Of a DNA stretch of 64,000 nucleotides, positions 34,323 to 46,767 are shown in pieces. Where the stretch lies: the NCBI GenBank assembly GCA_002105175.1, contig MCGE01000009.1, forward strand, positions 1 to 64,000. Direction: 5' to 3'. This DNA is from Absidia repens (Eukaryota > Mucoromycota > Mucoromycetes > Mucorales > Cunninghamellaceae). Position numbers and translations under genes: made by a program. Every line of letters begins with the position of its first letter. Position 1 is the first letter of the stretch. A model generated the notes under the pieces. The model was not told the origin of the DNA. It was given only the letters and a program-made list of their open reading frames with translations, and made no database searches.

Positions 34323-37300
34323 CTAACGGCGTCTTGACCTAGAGCCAGTTGACTTTGACTTCGTGTTTTTCTTTGGCTACAATAAAATATAAATCAGTAT
34401 AGGTGATTAAAATAAATAAGTATTCACGATATAATTGTTTTTTCTTGCTTACCTTTTCTATCACTTCTTCTTCCTCTTCTTCTTCTACTTCGGCATATTC
34501 CTTTTGAATCAGGCCAATCAAAGTAGCACACCGTCGCTTGATTTCTTCAGATGTACGTGACTTGAGGAACCAATCGAATCGGAACATGGGGGCTTTTTTA
34601 ATTTCTTGGCGGATCAGATCATACACATTTTCAGTTCCATAGCCATACTTTTCCAACATAATCACCAAGAACCGATCTTCGTCTTCAGTATAGTGTTTAC
34701 CCTTGGTTGGTTGTGTATAGTTTATTTTCATTTGTTGTAAGGGTACACGGTGGCGTGTCACCTTGTCGGACAACTGATGCTGGATTTCCAACTGCTTTTC
34801 CATATCACTTTCACCCTTTTCAATCTTGGCAATTTGGCGCTCGTAATCGGGAATTTCTTTGTAGCGGGACCAGAATGCTTTGCTGTATTTTTTGATTTCG
34901 TCAAGTGTCTTGCCTTCCATTTCACTGGCAATCCCCTCTAAATCGTTTCTATATACATCATTAGTGTGAGTGGTTTATTGACTATCAAAAGACACGTTTT
35001 TTGAGACTTACCTTCCAAACTTTGTACATGCATTGATAAAAAGGAAGAAATCTCTTTTGCCCCAAGTGGAGAATCCCTGTAGCAGAAAAAATAAAAGAAA
35101 TGAATAGAGTTGTTCTTCACAACTTGCGTGGTTTTTTTTTTTTTTTTTTTTTTTTTTTCATTGGAGTTTACCTTTTCATACAATTTTTTACGCTCTTCGT
35201 CTTCCTTTTCCGTCAAAGGTTCAGCTATAAAATGAGGGATTATTAGAATGTATTCAATAATCGTTGTGAAGGCAACTTTCGTTCTTACCGCTATCTATTT
35301 CACGTTGTTCATTTTCACGTTTTTTCTCCAACGCGGCGTTTTCCTCAGGGTCATCTGTTTCAGTAATAGGTGGTACCTTGTAGCCAAGTTGTTTCTATAA
35401 ATATTTGATAAAATAAAAAGTGTCAGCTATTTTGAGAACCAGTGTCAATATTAAAAAATCTTTGTCATACCTGATAATATAAGGTATCCTTTTTGTTGAG
35501 ATCATGGATTCGAGGAGGGAAGAATTGGAAATCTTCGCTATTGATATAAGAGAAAGAAGTGGCAGATGTGAGTATAGGTCATGAAACTGGTCATCATTTG
35601 TAATTTAAACTTACGTGTTGTAGCGTTTTGATCTTGGTGGTTTATTTGATACGGCGGCCTTGTGCCGAGTATTCAACGCTTCTTTGTAATAATCATCTAC
35701 TGCATAATTGACTTTTCTTTCACGTTTGGTAGGACCAAGCCAACTGAGGCCAATGCTTTCGGCTTTACGCTATGGAAGATAAAGAAAAAAGAAAGAAGGG
35801 CATACTAATGAGTGTTCGTATTCCTTGTAACTCTTTCTTCATTATTTAATTTACCTTGTTGCTCCAATCTTCGCCATCCCATTTGTAGGCACTTTCGGAC
35901 GAAAAATTTTTCAAATCATCAATGTTGTAGTTGGAGTACTTCTTGTTGAGTTCTGCTGTCCTTTCTTCACCTTTACGCAAAATAGCTTCAATATCCGTGT
36001 CAGCCTGTTTGTCAGATTCTTCCGCATTGTTGAAAATAGTGTCAGCGCCATGTTGAATCATTGTCAATAGTTCATCCTTAGAATGACCTATGTTTTAAAA
36101 GACAGAGAATGAGCATGCTATTTATTTCTATTACTATTCTTACTATTATTTTCTTACCCTTGGTTTGAGGCATACGACCTTGTTGGATGACAATTTGATC
36201 AAGTCGAAGTTTTTGTGCTGCACGTTCCAAAACTTTTTCTTCGATAGCGTTCTAACGTTAAGATGCAAGATATAGATGAGTTCATTTTCAATGAACAGCG
36301 GTCACATATACCGTCCATCCTTAGACTTACTTCTGTCACAAATCGGAATACTTTAACTTGCTTGGTTTGACCAATACGATGTGCACGATCCATAGCTTGC
36401 AAATCGACTTGAGGATTCCTACAGATGAAAAAATAAAAAATGATTAGTACGATATATATCTATATATAGTGAAGGAACGGGCAGGGCAAGACTTACCAAT
36501 CACTATCAAAGAGCACCACAATGTCAGCTGTCGTCAGATTGATACCAAGTCCACCAGCACGTGTTGTCAACAAGAATAAGAATTTTTCGCTGTTCGGTTT
36601 GTTGTAATCATCAATAGAATTTACACGATCTTCTTGGCTTGTTTGACCATCAATCCGGCAGTATTGATAGTTCTTCCACCAGCAATAATCTTCAAGGATA
36701 TCCAACACACGACTCATTTGACTAAACAACAACACACGAGAACCTTGAGCCTTGAGTCTTGTCAGCAATTTATCCAAAACTTCCATCTTGCCAGCATTGT
36801 CGACGATATGTTGATCAGTGGTAAAGGGAGGTCCAGGTTCAGCACCGTCAAAGAGATAAGGATGATTACAGCATTTTCGTAGTTGCATGACAATATTCAA
36901 AAGACGTGTTTTGCCTTCGCGTTTGCCACCACCAGTGGCACCTAATAAAATATGATATGGTCCGTATTTGTTAGTAAGTGTGTTTCTCTATCCCCGTTCT
37001 TTTTATATTAGTATTATTCACTTACCGTTAACAGCATCGATATCCTTTTCAAGAATCTTTTGATACCATTGGCGTTGCATGGGAGTCATACGAACATAAA
37101 CATTGATTTCTTTCTTGGGTAATAAGGATTTTTCGACATCAGACTTGATACGACGTAATAAGAAGGGACGTAATACCTAATGTAAATATTAGTAACGAAA
37201 AATATTTGTTAGTTCATCCAATGAGGCAGCCGATTGATCAATGCTCCTTTACCTTGTGAAGTTGATCCATCACTTTCTTTTGGTCACCACCTTGAGATTG

Positions 37301-38906
37301 GAACCATTCATCAAAGACCTCTGACGAGCTAAAGACATCAGGCAACAAAAAGTTCAACAAGGCCTATCAATTTCCAAGTAAATAAATAAGTCTAATGAAC
37401 CAATTCAACCCATATTTGTTGTTATTTACCCAAAGTTCATGCAAGTTGTTTTGAAGTGGAGTACCAGTAATAAGCATACGACCTCTGCTTTCGAAGACAC
37501 GGACGATTTGAGATAACATGGAGTTTTCGTTCTTGATACGATGGGCTTCATCAATAATAATATATTGCCAGTGGATTTTCTTGAAGGAAGACTTTTCAGA
37601 TAGACACATTTCATAAGAGGTGATACATACTTCAAAGTTGATAGGTTGAATTCTTTCTTTTGTCAAGATAGCCTAATGTTGATAATGATAATGTTGATTA
37701 GATACATACAACTATCTATAAATGGGGTAGTGACTTACTCTTTCAGCCTTATCACCATGAAATACAAAAACATCAAAATCAGGAACCCATTTAGCAAATT
37801 CATTCTTCCAATTGTGTAACGTTGATTTGGGCACCACCACCAAATGAGGGCCAGCAATACCACGAATGTGTTTTAGATAACCCAAGAAAGAGATAGTTTG
37901 TAATGTCTTGCCTAAACCCATTTCATCGGCCAAGATACCATTGATACCATTTTCAAATAGAGAAATCATCCAGTTCAACCCTTGTACTTGATAGTCGCGT
38001 AATTTGCCACCAGTTACGTCTATAAATGATAATAAGGGAGGTCAGTCAGTTCAATCCATAATCAATTAATCCACCATATATAACTTACAGGCAGGTGATT
38101 CAGTGAAAACAGTTAACGGTTCAGTACTGATTTCATCCTTGAGCAATTCCTCGTCTTCTTCTTTTTCCGTTTTGCGACGTCGCTTAGATCTAATAATACC
38201 AAGGAGAATTGTCAGAAAAAAGTCCACTACAAGTGACTCCTTCTATTCGTCACCGTCATTCCATTGCACACTATAGTAGTTTCTTACCCATCAGCTGATT
38301 TATGGAGGTTTTTTTCTTGCAAAACAGTAGCCATAGCATCGTCCTTTTCTGTCTTGAGATCTAAAAAGTGCGCAAAGAGATCGGTTTGACCCAATAAATA
38401 CCGGTACCGTTTCAAGCGTCTTTCGTACTAGTAGAGGAAAAATATGTCAACATATACCAAATTATTTCGGTTAATTGATGACTTACGAGAGATGGTTCTT
38501 TGTATTCTACTCTAGGCGTCACTTGGCCGGAAGAGCCCCACTTGGCATTAGAGTCAGCATCCTATAATAAAAAAAAATTGATGTTAAAAAAAAACAGTGG
38601 TGCAACAGCAAAATATCTCAATACCGAATCAGTGGCTGGAGATGCGGCAACATCATCAGCATTCAAAGTATTCATGGGCGAATCCTATCAGAGAAAAGAA
38701 TGAAAAATATCCTGGTTACAATTCAGATCTAAAACAACAATAAATATCAAAAATTAAATCACGTTATTTCCTGCCTACCATATTCATAGCAGTTTCACGA
38801 TCCACAGTTGTTTCTTCAGGTGTCTATGCAATAAACAAGAGTAAAGGATATGTGAGTATGATAGCATGACCAGGTCAAAATCAAGTGATGATATTACTTG
38901 AGCCAT
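34323..38906 (-). CDS. ISWI: ISWI-family chromatin remodelling ATPase
   Basis: SNF2-superfamily ATPase that slides and spaces nucleosomes. Twenty-one exons join in phase from ATG 38906 (a 9-base first coding exon, 38906-38898) to TAG 34323-34325, giving 1,023 residues, the usual length. Helicase lobe 1: [20 protein letters not shown], Walker [16 protein letters not shown] box [24 protein letters not shown]. Lobe 2: [38 protein letters not shown] and motif [22 protein letters not shown]-terminal [78 protein letters not shown], and a basic tail (STGSRSRRR). No PHD or bromodomain is present, as expected for ISWI. A T27 tract lies in the intron at 35132-35158. Confidence 0.97.
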
Positions 38907-39175
38907 AATATTCAAAGTGAGATAAAAACAATTAATAGCAGAAAGGAAGCGTAAATAAAAAAGGCGCGATACCAATTCTTCACCAAAAAAAAAAAAAAAA
39001 AAAAAAAGTCGGAGATGACTGCTCCAAGACAAAAAAAAAATTGCAAAAAGGGAAACTTTATTGGCTGGATTGACTATGTACAAATTGGAGAAAGGGAGAG
39101 TGGACATAAAGTAAAACGGGGAATAATATATATGCTATTTATAAAAAGGTAGGTAAAGACAAAAAAAAAAAGTTA
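38907..39175. promoter_or_regulatory. Tandem spacer: arrestin 3' end / ISWI promoter
   Basis: 269 bases including an A23 run at 38985-39007 and a shorter A run near 39030-39040. It serves both as arrestin 3' flank and ISWI upstream region. No gene is seen. Confidence 0.5.
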
Positions 39176-40632
39176 CTAAAGAGGGACAAAACGAATGGGC
39201 CTTGTTGTTGGGCGAGGCGGCGGGGGTGATGTTGCATTAGCAGCAGCAACGGCCATCGATCGATAAGAAGGGGGTCGATACAGTTCATCGTAAGCTGGTA
39301 AGAATTCTACAGGATCATTCAACGGTTTCAGGAACTTGGGTTTGAAGAGGAGACAGGTGCTGTTGATTACTTCTTCTTCAGTATAAAGTTGTATCGCTTC
39401 ATTTGGGAGCATGCCAGCAGGTAGTGTGCCAAAGTGAATAGCAAGGTTGAAGAGCTTTTTCTTGGTGCTTAATGGTCCATGGCGAGTTTTAACAGATACC
39501 AATAACATATAATCCACTTTGTAACGAGATGAGTAGCCCACAGTTGGTAAAAGGTTGCTGTCAATGGCAAGGTCGCCTTGATATACTATTGAAGGTGTCG
39601 ATGATGATGATGATGACGATGATGATGATGATACTGAGGACGAGGACGACGTCGACGACGACGCTGCAGAAGATGATTGGGGTGGTGGTGAAGATGTCAT
39701 TGAAGATGATCCTATTCCGGATGGTGGTGATAATGGTGAAGTTGGTGGTGACAACATATTGGAGATCCGATGATCGATGTGACTAACTGTGGTGGTTTCG
39801 GTCCGTGTGAAGGTTTTATGCACAATGGTAATTGTTTGTTTTAAAGATATATGGAGTTGCTGTAAAGAGATATCGGCAAAGTGTTGTTCGTTCGCAGCAG
39901 TCAACGTAAGTTTGAGGGGAATTTTGATGGTATCAAAAAGATTGTATTCAAGACTGGGAAGAGAGAGTTTAGCCATGATCCTTTGGGTTAATGGAGCGAC
40001 ATGTTCAGAAGAAGAAGACAGTGAAGACGGCAGGACTTTGTTGACTCGGGTTTGAAGAGCAGGTCGAAAGCAAACCAAGTAAGGTGTTGATCGGAATATA
40101 TGACCATTGACTCCGGTACCACGTTCGATCGATGCCACAAGCGTAAAGGTTGTACCAACTAAATGATGATCAATTGAGGGAGGATAGTTGACAAGCGGTA
40201 ATTCGATAGCAAAGGAAAAGATGTGTTCACCGGGTTGAAGAACTGTGTTGTTGCTGGTGTCGTCAGAATGTTGCATGTGACGCCCTAATAAGGTAGTGCG
40301 CACCGCAAATAATCGTCCATCATCGTTTCGTATTTTTTCCCAGCCCATAGCATCATAGTTAACCCTTTCTATATATAAAAGGCAGAAACGGATGTCAGTA
40401 TGTTCATGATGTCAGCTATTTCTTTTTTTTTTTTTTTGTTCTTACCAGTAGCCTTAAATACAACTTTGAGACGCTGGAATACGATAGGTTCTACCAACGT
40501 CAGCTTAACTAGTCCTTCAAAAACGGACCCAGGGTAGCATACGAGGTTCCCATTGTCAGTCAGGTATTGAGGTAGTATCTCGATGGAGAAGTTGCTAGGT
40601 GCATGCTTGAGTCCCTTGATACTGGCAATCAT
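39176..40632 (-). CDS. Alpha-arrestin (arrestin-related trafficking adaptor)
   Basis: Arrestin-fold adaptors recruit the NEDD4/Rsp5 ubiquitin ligase to membrane transporters and trigger their endocytosis. Two exons, 40632-40446 and 40368-39176, give 459 residues. The arrestin N domain is visible as NFSIEILPQYL, CYPGSVFEGLVKLTLVEPIV and LKVVFKATGER. Next come PGEHIFSFAIELPLVNYPPS and then the C domain (EYNLFDTIKIPLKLTLTAAN). A poly-Ser insertion of about 50 residues (39600-39670) interrupts the C domain. Near the C-terminus FLPAYDELYRPPSYRSM contains a PPxY motif (PPSY) and an upstream LPAY, the standard WW-domain docking sites for Rsp5. Upstream and convergent partners do not suggest a specific cargo. 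Confidence 0.9.
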
Positions 40633-41278
40633 ATAAAATTTTAGAAATAGTAAACAATATTAAGATAAAATTAAAATAAAAAAAAAATGTAGAAGGAAAA
40701 GAATTGCACACGCAAAAAAATAAAATAAAATAAAAAAGAATAGGGACAAAGTATGTCCTTGATAAAGCAAATCTTCGGCCAATCAAATCATTGAAATTTT
40801 TGAGTAACAAAGTCAGTCGGCCACTCAGCTTCTCCATCTTGACTAAGAAAGTAAGATCTTTCCATATTCTGCCTTGGTCTTAAAGCCGCCTTGGCGGGGA
40901 AATGATACCCCACATCACTCAAAAACACTTGCTCACTATAATTTACTTTTCTATATATCTGAGTTGTAAGAAACATTGGACATTCGTCCGAGAGTGCGGT
41001 ATTCTACAGTACAAAGGCTAAAAAGTTAATGAACTATGGAAAATATATTTACGACATCAGTCGCCCTTTTAACCGTAAAGAATTAGGCACTTTTTTGAAA
41101 CCAGACAAAAACGAATCATATGTGCATCGTAACTTGCCCGAACCTTGAGAAACACTCACGGTACATGTCGAAGGTCGAGAGCTGACGGACTTTGAATGCA
41201 ACATGCGAGTGAAGAGAAAAATAAAATTTGGAAGATCTGAGCGGCTTTATTTTTCTTCACGCTTAATCTTCAAAACTT
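40633..41278. promoter_or_regulatory. Divergent spacer: arrestin / exchanger
   Basis: 646 bases. It contains a G/C-rich palindrome CCGCCTTGGCGG near 40888-40899 that could be a binding site. A-rich leader sequence lies on the arrestin side. No element core is present. Confidence 0.45.
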
Positions 41279-42675
41279 ATGGCTTTGGGGCGAGCAACTG
41301 TTCTCCTAATCTCCTTGCTTCTTTTTACAAAATTCATCACTTACTCATGGCAGAACAGTAATCTTGGCAGTTACTCGCCTTCGCAATTGAAACGAGATGT
41401 TACTATAGAAGACAAAGTAAGAACAAGAAAAGGAGCAACTATTACTTACAATACTAACCAAATGTTCGTTTTAATAGTGCGACAATATATACCAATATGA
41501 CGATCAATGTAGCTACGTTATTGAACATTGCCAAGATACCACACCCGGTCTTATTAATTATATTCAACTGTACTACTGTTCTTCCGCAACCGGCAAGCCA
41601 GTGATCTTCCTAATCCTGGTAAGCACACACAACACTCTAATGTCTTTTCTGAAAATAATACGTATACTTAATATTATTATTATTATTATTCCTAGTGCTT
41701 TTGGTTACTCCTCCTATTTGGTTTTGTTGGTATTGCCGCGTCCGATTTTTTTTGTAAGCAAAACATTAGTGCTGATAGTGTGTCCCATAATACAGTAGCG
41801 TCAGTTACCAGTATGATCTTAACTGTTTTTCTTGGTTTTAAATAGGTCCCAATCTTCAAACAATTGCCTCTGCTCTTCGTTTATCAGAAAGTCTGGTAAG
41901 AAACATGGGGTTGATGTTATCTTATATGTGTGTGCTAACTTTTCCGGGTGGGGGCGGAACTCTATCTATCAGACAGGAGTTACTTTCTTGGCTTTTGGAA
42001 ATGGAAGTCCTGATCTATTCTCTACTTTCAGCGCAATGAACTCAAACCTGGGTTCACTTGCTTTAGGGGAACTTATTGGTGCGGCCTTTTTTATTGTTAG
42101 TGTGGTAGCTGGGTAAATACAACTGCTGTTGGTGGATGTCTTCGTGTATTTTGTAGCTTACATATTGTTTATTATATTATTATCATTTAGGTCCATGTGT
42201 GCTATCAAGCCCTTCCGAGCAAAAAGACATAGTTTTTTACGTGATGTGTCCTTTTTCACTCTAGCGATTGTTATGGTGCTTGTGATTGTCTCGGACGGCC
42301 TGATTTATATGTATGAAGCCGTCATTCTGGTTGTTTTTTACGTGTTATATGTGACCGTCGTGATTGGGGGCAACTATTACATGAAACGACGATCAAATTA
42401 CCTTAATTTGATGCAACGTGCTCGACTCGAATATGAAGAAAACGGATCGGATATAGATCATTTGTTATTAGGTAAGTATGAAAGAGTGGTCAACATTTGC
42501 GAAAGTAAGACTAAAGTTGTGTGCTATTGTAGGCTCAGATTTGCACACTGATGAAATGGAACTATATGACGAAGGATTTGAAACTGAAGGGTATCGCGAC
42601 ATTTCAGGATCGGGGAATGCACCACAACATATCAAATTACGTATTCGCACCTCACTCTTCTCGGCCATTGAGGTA

Positions 42676-42710
<35 letters not shown>

Positions 42711-44142
42711 GATAATAACAAGAGACTTTTCTTGATATAGTTTCAAGACGTGGTCAAGTCTTTGCAACGTACCACCAATACTGGATATGGATTTGTGCGT
42801 TTACAACGGCGACAAAGAAGAAGAGGAAACGATTCACAATTCAATAATAGCAGCAATGTACCATTGACATCGCGGATGGAGGAAGACGATATAAACTTGG
42901 CAACAACATCACTGGACAATACCAACACATTCGAACCGACAGCAACAAACACACATCAACACGGCGATGAAAGACGTCTGCGCGCTCTTTGGCATGGGCT
43001 TCGTACAAAATTATCGTATAGATGGAACACCAACATGGACGATCTCAGCTTTCACCTGTTCCCATCCCTTGCCAATTTTGAGGAAAAATCCATCTTCAAC
43101 AAAATAAGCTCGGTAGTTTCTGCACCGATGATCCTTTTACTAGTGGTGACGTTACCTGTGGTTAAGGGATATGGACAGCATCAGCATCAACAAGGGGATG
43201 GTGTGGCACTCGATGACAGTACATTGACATTGCTGGAAAATGTGCCCGACAACGACGACGCTGACGATAATTATAACAATGGTGATGATCCCAACGGTAT
43301 GACAGCGACGCCGATAGATTCCATTTCCTCAAGTACCGCTCAATGGTGCCGGTGGCTGACGGCATTACAGTTAGTGGGCGCGAGTACCTTGTTTGGCTCG
43401 GTCGTTGCAATGAACAACACTACATCTCGTGCTGCGACGATCATTTCACTGGTGATGGCTGGCTTTGGATGTTTACTTTCGATGCTATTTCTATGGACAA
43501 CCTCCTCACACCAACGACCCCGACTTTACTGGATGATGTGTTTTGTAGGATTTGGTATGGCTGTGATATGGATTTATATTATCGCTAATGAGGTGGTCAG
43601 TGTCTTACAAACGATTGGGATGGTTTTGGGCGTCAGTGAAGCTATTCTTGGCCTGACCGTTTTTGCTGTGGTATGTATGTATGGGCGTAAAATTAGTTGT
43701 GTCACATATTTCTCATATGATTATTGATTTCTGTAGGGCAATAGTTTGGGTGATTTTGTGGCGAACGTCACAATGGCAAGGATGGGATACCCGCTCATGG
43801 CAATGAGTGCTTGTTTTGGTGGACCAATGCTAAGTACGTTATAATATATATATATGATAGACTTGACACTTTTTTTATTGATATATTTGTTGGAGGATAG
43901 ATATTTTGCTTGGAATAGGGATTGGCGCAACATATGTAACAGGTCAACGACAAGAACCATACCCCATTACTGTATCAAGTACCATCATTGTGTCCTCCAT
44001 TGGTCTATTAGTCGTTTTGATATCTGCTCTTGTGTTGGTGCCTTTGAATGGGTACAGAATGTCTAGGCTATTTGGGTATTCGTGGATGGGAATCTATCTG
44101 ATTATCATGATTATCAATTTGATAGTAGAATTTAGCACCTAG
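41279..44142 (+). CDS. CCX-type sodium/calcium exchanger
   Basis: Cation/Ca2+ antiporter of the CCX (NCLX-like) branch. Ten exons join in phase: 41279-41416, 41478-41618, 41696-41753, 41846-41895, 41973-42112, 42191-42471, 42533-42672, 42741-43670, 43737-43833, 43901-44142, giving 738 residues. A signal-like hydrophobic start (LLISLLLFTKFITYSW) precedes a luminal Cys-containing segment. Alpha-1 repeat: GVTFLAFGNGSPDLFSTFSA. Alpha-2 repeat: GNSLGDFVANVTMARMGYPL, then GGPMLNILLGIGIG. Between them a long hydrophilic loop (basic RLQRRQRRRG, acidic DDNYNNGDD) lies within a single 930-base exon. About 12 hydrophobic segments fit the family. The compartment (vacuole, Golgi or mitochondrion) is not evident. 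Intron 7 carries a pure A30 run (42678-42707). Confidence 0.93.
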
Positions 44143-45159
44143 TCGTAGTATTGTAGTTTTAGTATACAACTATTCTATTGAATTTTTGATATTAGTCCCG
44201 CAATAAAAAAAACTTAATTCTCATTTATTAAAAAAGCAAAACTCTAAATTACGCCTCACTGTCTCATATATTATACTTATTTCGTTTTATCTCATACATT
44301 CATTCGTTCTTCATTATTTTCGTTGATCATCTTTTTTAGACGACATCACCTACATCAACTGGAAGGTGCCGTTGAACGAATTGAATAACTTTGGGTCAAG
44401 TGCCGATTACATTAGAATAAAGTACCTTGGTTTGTTTTTGTCAGTAAAATAGCATTTATCTTTTTCAATTTTCTTTGTTTGTCTTTTGTTGTGAATTAAT
44501 TCTCTCACATTGTTTGATAAGGAGTTTGATACCTTGTTTATAATTTTTATATGAAAAAATCCTGGTGCATAAGATAGAGTGGAATGCAGGTTTCGGAACC
44601 TCTGAAGTAAGAAATGTTGATTGGCAAGTATACCAAAGGTACTTGGAGATAAAACTTTTTTTTATATCACCTAAAAACGCTGTATAAAATGCATAAACTA
44701 TTGAAGACATTTATTGAAGACATATACAGTAAATGGATTTTTTCACAGGATTGCTCCGGTTTTTTTATTGTCGAATAAGCAGTGGGTAACAAACTATTCT
44801 AAAGAGCAGGGGAATGGGGAGGCATTGTGACAGTTGAATCACTAAATATAACCATCATGCCACCGATGCAATTGCTTAAAAAAGAGAGAGCCGATATTGA
44901 ATATTGTTAATCACTGTAAGGGGGGGAGGAAGTTGACTACAAGCTACCGCTATTGCGTGGTACAGGCTGCTAAGAAAAACTAGGGCTACTGCGTTAGTGA
45001 CTGCTGCTAAGAGAAAGAAGGTCTGATGTTGAATGATGGAGATTTCAGTATTGAATGTTGTAATAAAGAAAGCAAGTAAAAAATATATATAAAAGGGATT
45101 TTCCTTTTTAACATCCACCAATTTAAAAAAATCGCATGCCAATCCTCAACAGACCCAAA
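44143..45159. other. Spacer after the exchanger
   Basis: Mostly AT-rich 3' flank. One short coding-like patch lies at about 44330-44451, reading DDITYINWKVPLNELNNFG in one frame after a TTTTTTAG acceptor-like site. It is too short to call. A 267-base minus-strand open frame at 44876-45142 has no supporting features. Confidence 0.4.
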
Positions 45160-46345
45160 CCCCCTTTTAAATCCCGCCCACGTGAATTTTTTTTATTTAC
45201 TCCCAAAAAAAAATCGCTGTCTCTCTTTATCTTTATTTTCTTTTTTTCCTTCCCTTTTTTTCGCCATTCAATTTCTATGGGGCTATATTGAATTTAAAAT
45301 AGTGTCAGGACTAGTTTAGAAAGGTTTCCAGCTCAGGGATTACCAAGATGCATGGGGAACCCCTTTCATTTTGGATTCAGGATTTATGACCACCATTACT
45401 TGGCTTTTTGAAGCCTTCATCAACTTAGTCTAGTTTCAGTTTGTCCATAGTTTCTTTATACATCTAAATAAAATATGTCTCTTTTACTCGCTTCAATGAA
45501 AAATGCATTATATTTCTATCTCATGTCTTGTGCAATAGATCTCTTTCTTGCTACCATCACGTTTTTTGATCAGTGTTGACCGTTGTTGTGCTTCAATAAA
45601 AATTGTCCCTTCAGTACCTTGTATTCTATATAAGGTTTCTTTTTACCATTACTTCTTTAGAATAGTCTGACCTTTCTTCAGATTTCCTGTTGGTCTTCCT
45701 TTTTATTGCTGTTGACCTTTGCAATTTGAGCTTATGCTTTGATAAAATATATCTTCTTTTTTTGACCAATTCTACTATCAGACCCATCAAGTACACAAAA
45801 AAAAATGAATTTAATGCTATGCCATAGACGATGGTGATTTTGTTGAGAGACTTTGAACAACCATTTCGTTAGTGGGTGTCTATTGTGGACATGCTTCAGT
45901 TAAATGTCCGTATAATTTTTTTATCCTTTTTGACAACCAAACGCGATATAAATGATGCAACAGCTTCCAGCTCCTTTTACAGAGGCTGTGCAGAACATGG
46001 TCAATTTCTAATAGCGATGTTCATATTAAGCCTTGCTATTGTTGGAAAGCACCCCTGTCAATTTCAAAATTTCCAAAGGCCACCCGATTTTGAATTTTTG
46101 GGAACATCGCCTATGACGGTGAGGTTTTTTCAGCTATCATCAAATATTCATGTGCATATTATATAATACAATATGAGAAGGCAAAATTAAATGAGTAATA
46201 AAATAAAATGGTTTTTATTCAAAAAAAAAAAAAAAAATAGAGGTGCATATCATAAATGATCTTTATAATTACGAAATGTAATAAAGTTCTTTTCAAATGA
46301 TCGTTTCCTTGGGGCAGCGAGGCTCTGAGCGATGTAGGTTGCACG
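45160..46345 (+). repeat. Dispersed element copy G (subfamily I, long form)
   Basis: The best GC block, AAATCCCGCCCACGTGAATT, is at 45169-45188, followed by a pyrimidine tract. The core spans 45301-45390; its stem AAAGG...CCTTT is partly retained. AATAAA is at 45467-45472. Long similarity to F and H includes CATTTCGTTAGTGGG near 45865. It ends with AATAAAATGGTTTTTATTCA (46200-46220), bidirectional poly(A) signals, and GAGCGATGTAGGTTGC near 46327. It faces the methyltransferase gene. Confidence 0.8.
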
Positions 46346-46767
46346 TTAAGAAGCTGGGATGTGACAGAGTGACTTGTGAAGCAATATAAAGCGTACTGCT
46401 AATTTAAAACACGTTGGGCGGTAAAGAGGAAGTCGGTTGTAGATAGTAGGACAGCTATAATTTTCACAATGATAAAGATGAAATATTGCCAGTGATGCCA
46501 GTGACTTGAAATGGATTGTTAAAAGTGATGTTGCCAAGCTGGGGAATAAATAGTGATGTAACTGCAGGAAACGTCATAATACAACAAATCAAATAAAACA
46601 AAGAGAGTGAATAATTTGAGCGGCTTTATTATACAAATACTACATAAATACAATTTAATCTAAACTAAACCAAATACAAAAAATGAGAGGCTTCATTTCA
46701 GATTATATTCACAAACTATCTACAATATTAACAAAATGATGGAGGAGGGAAAAGGGAAGATAAAATT

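Noticed and set aside
38427..38561. Apparent phase mismatch between ISWI exons 4 and 5
   Set aside because: A recount showed exon 4 is 75 bases (38487-38561) and ends in phase 0, so the junction is normal.
45876..46166. 96-residue open frame on plus
   Set aside because: It lies inside element copy G. The aligned parts of copies F and H do not keep the frame.
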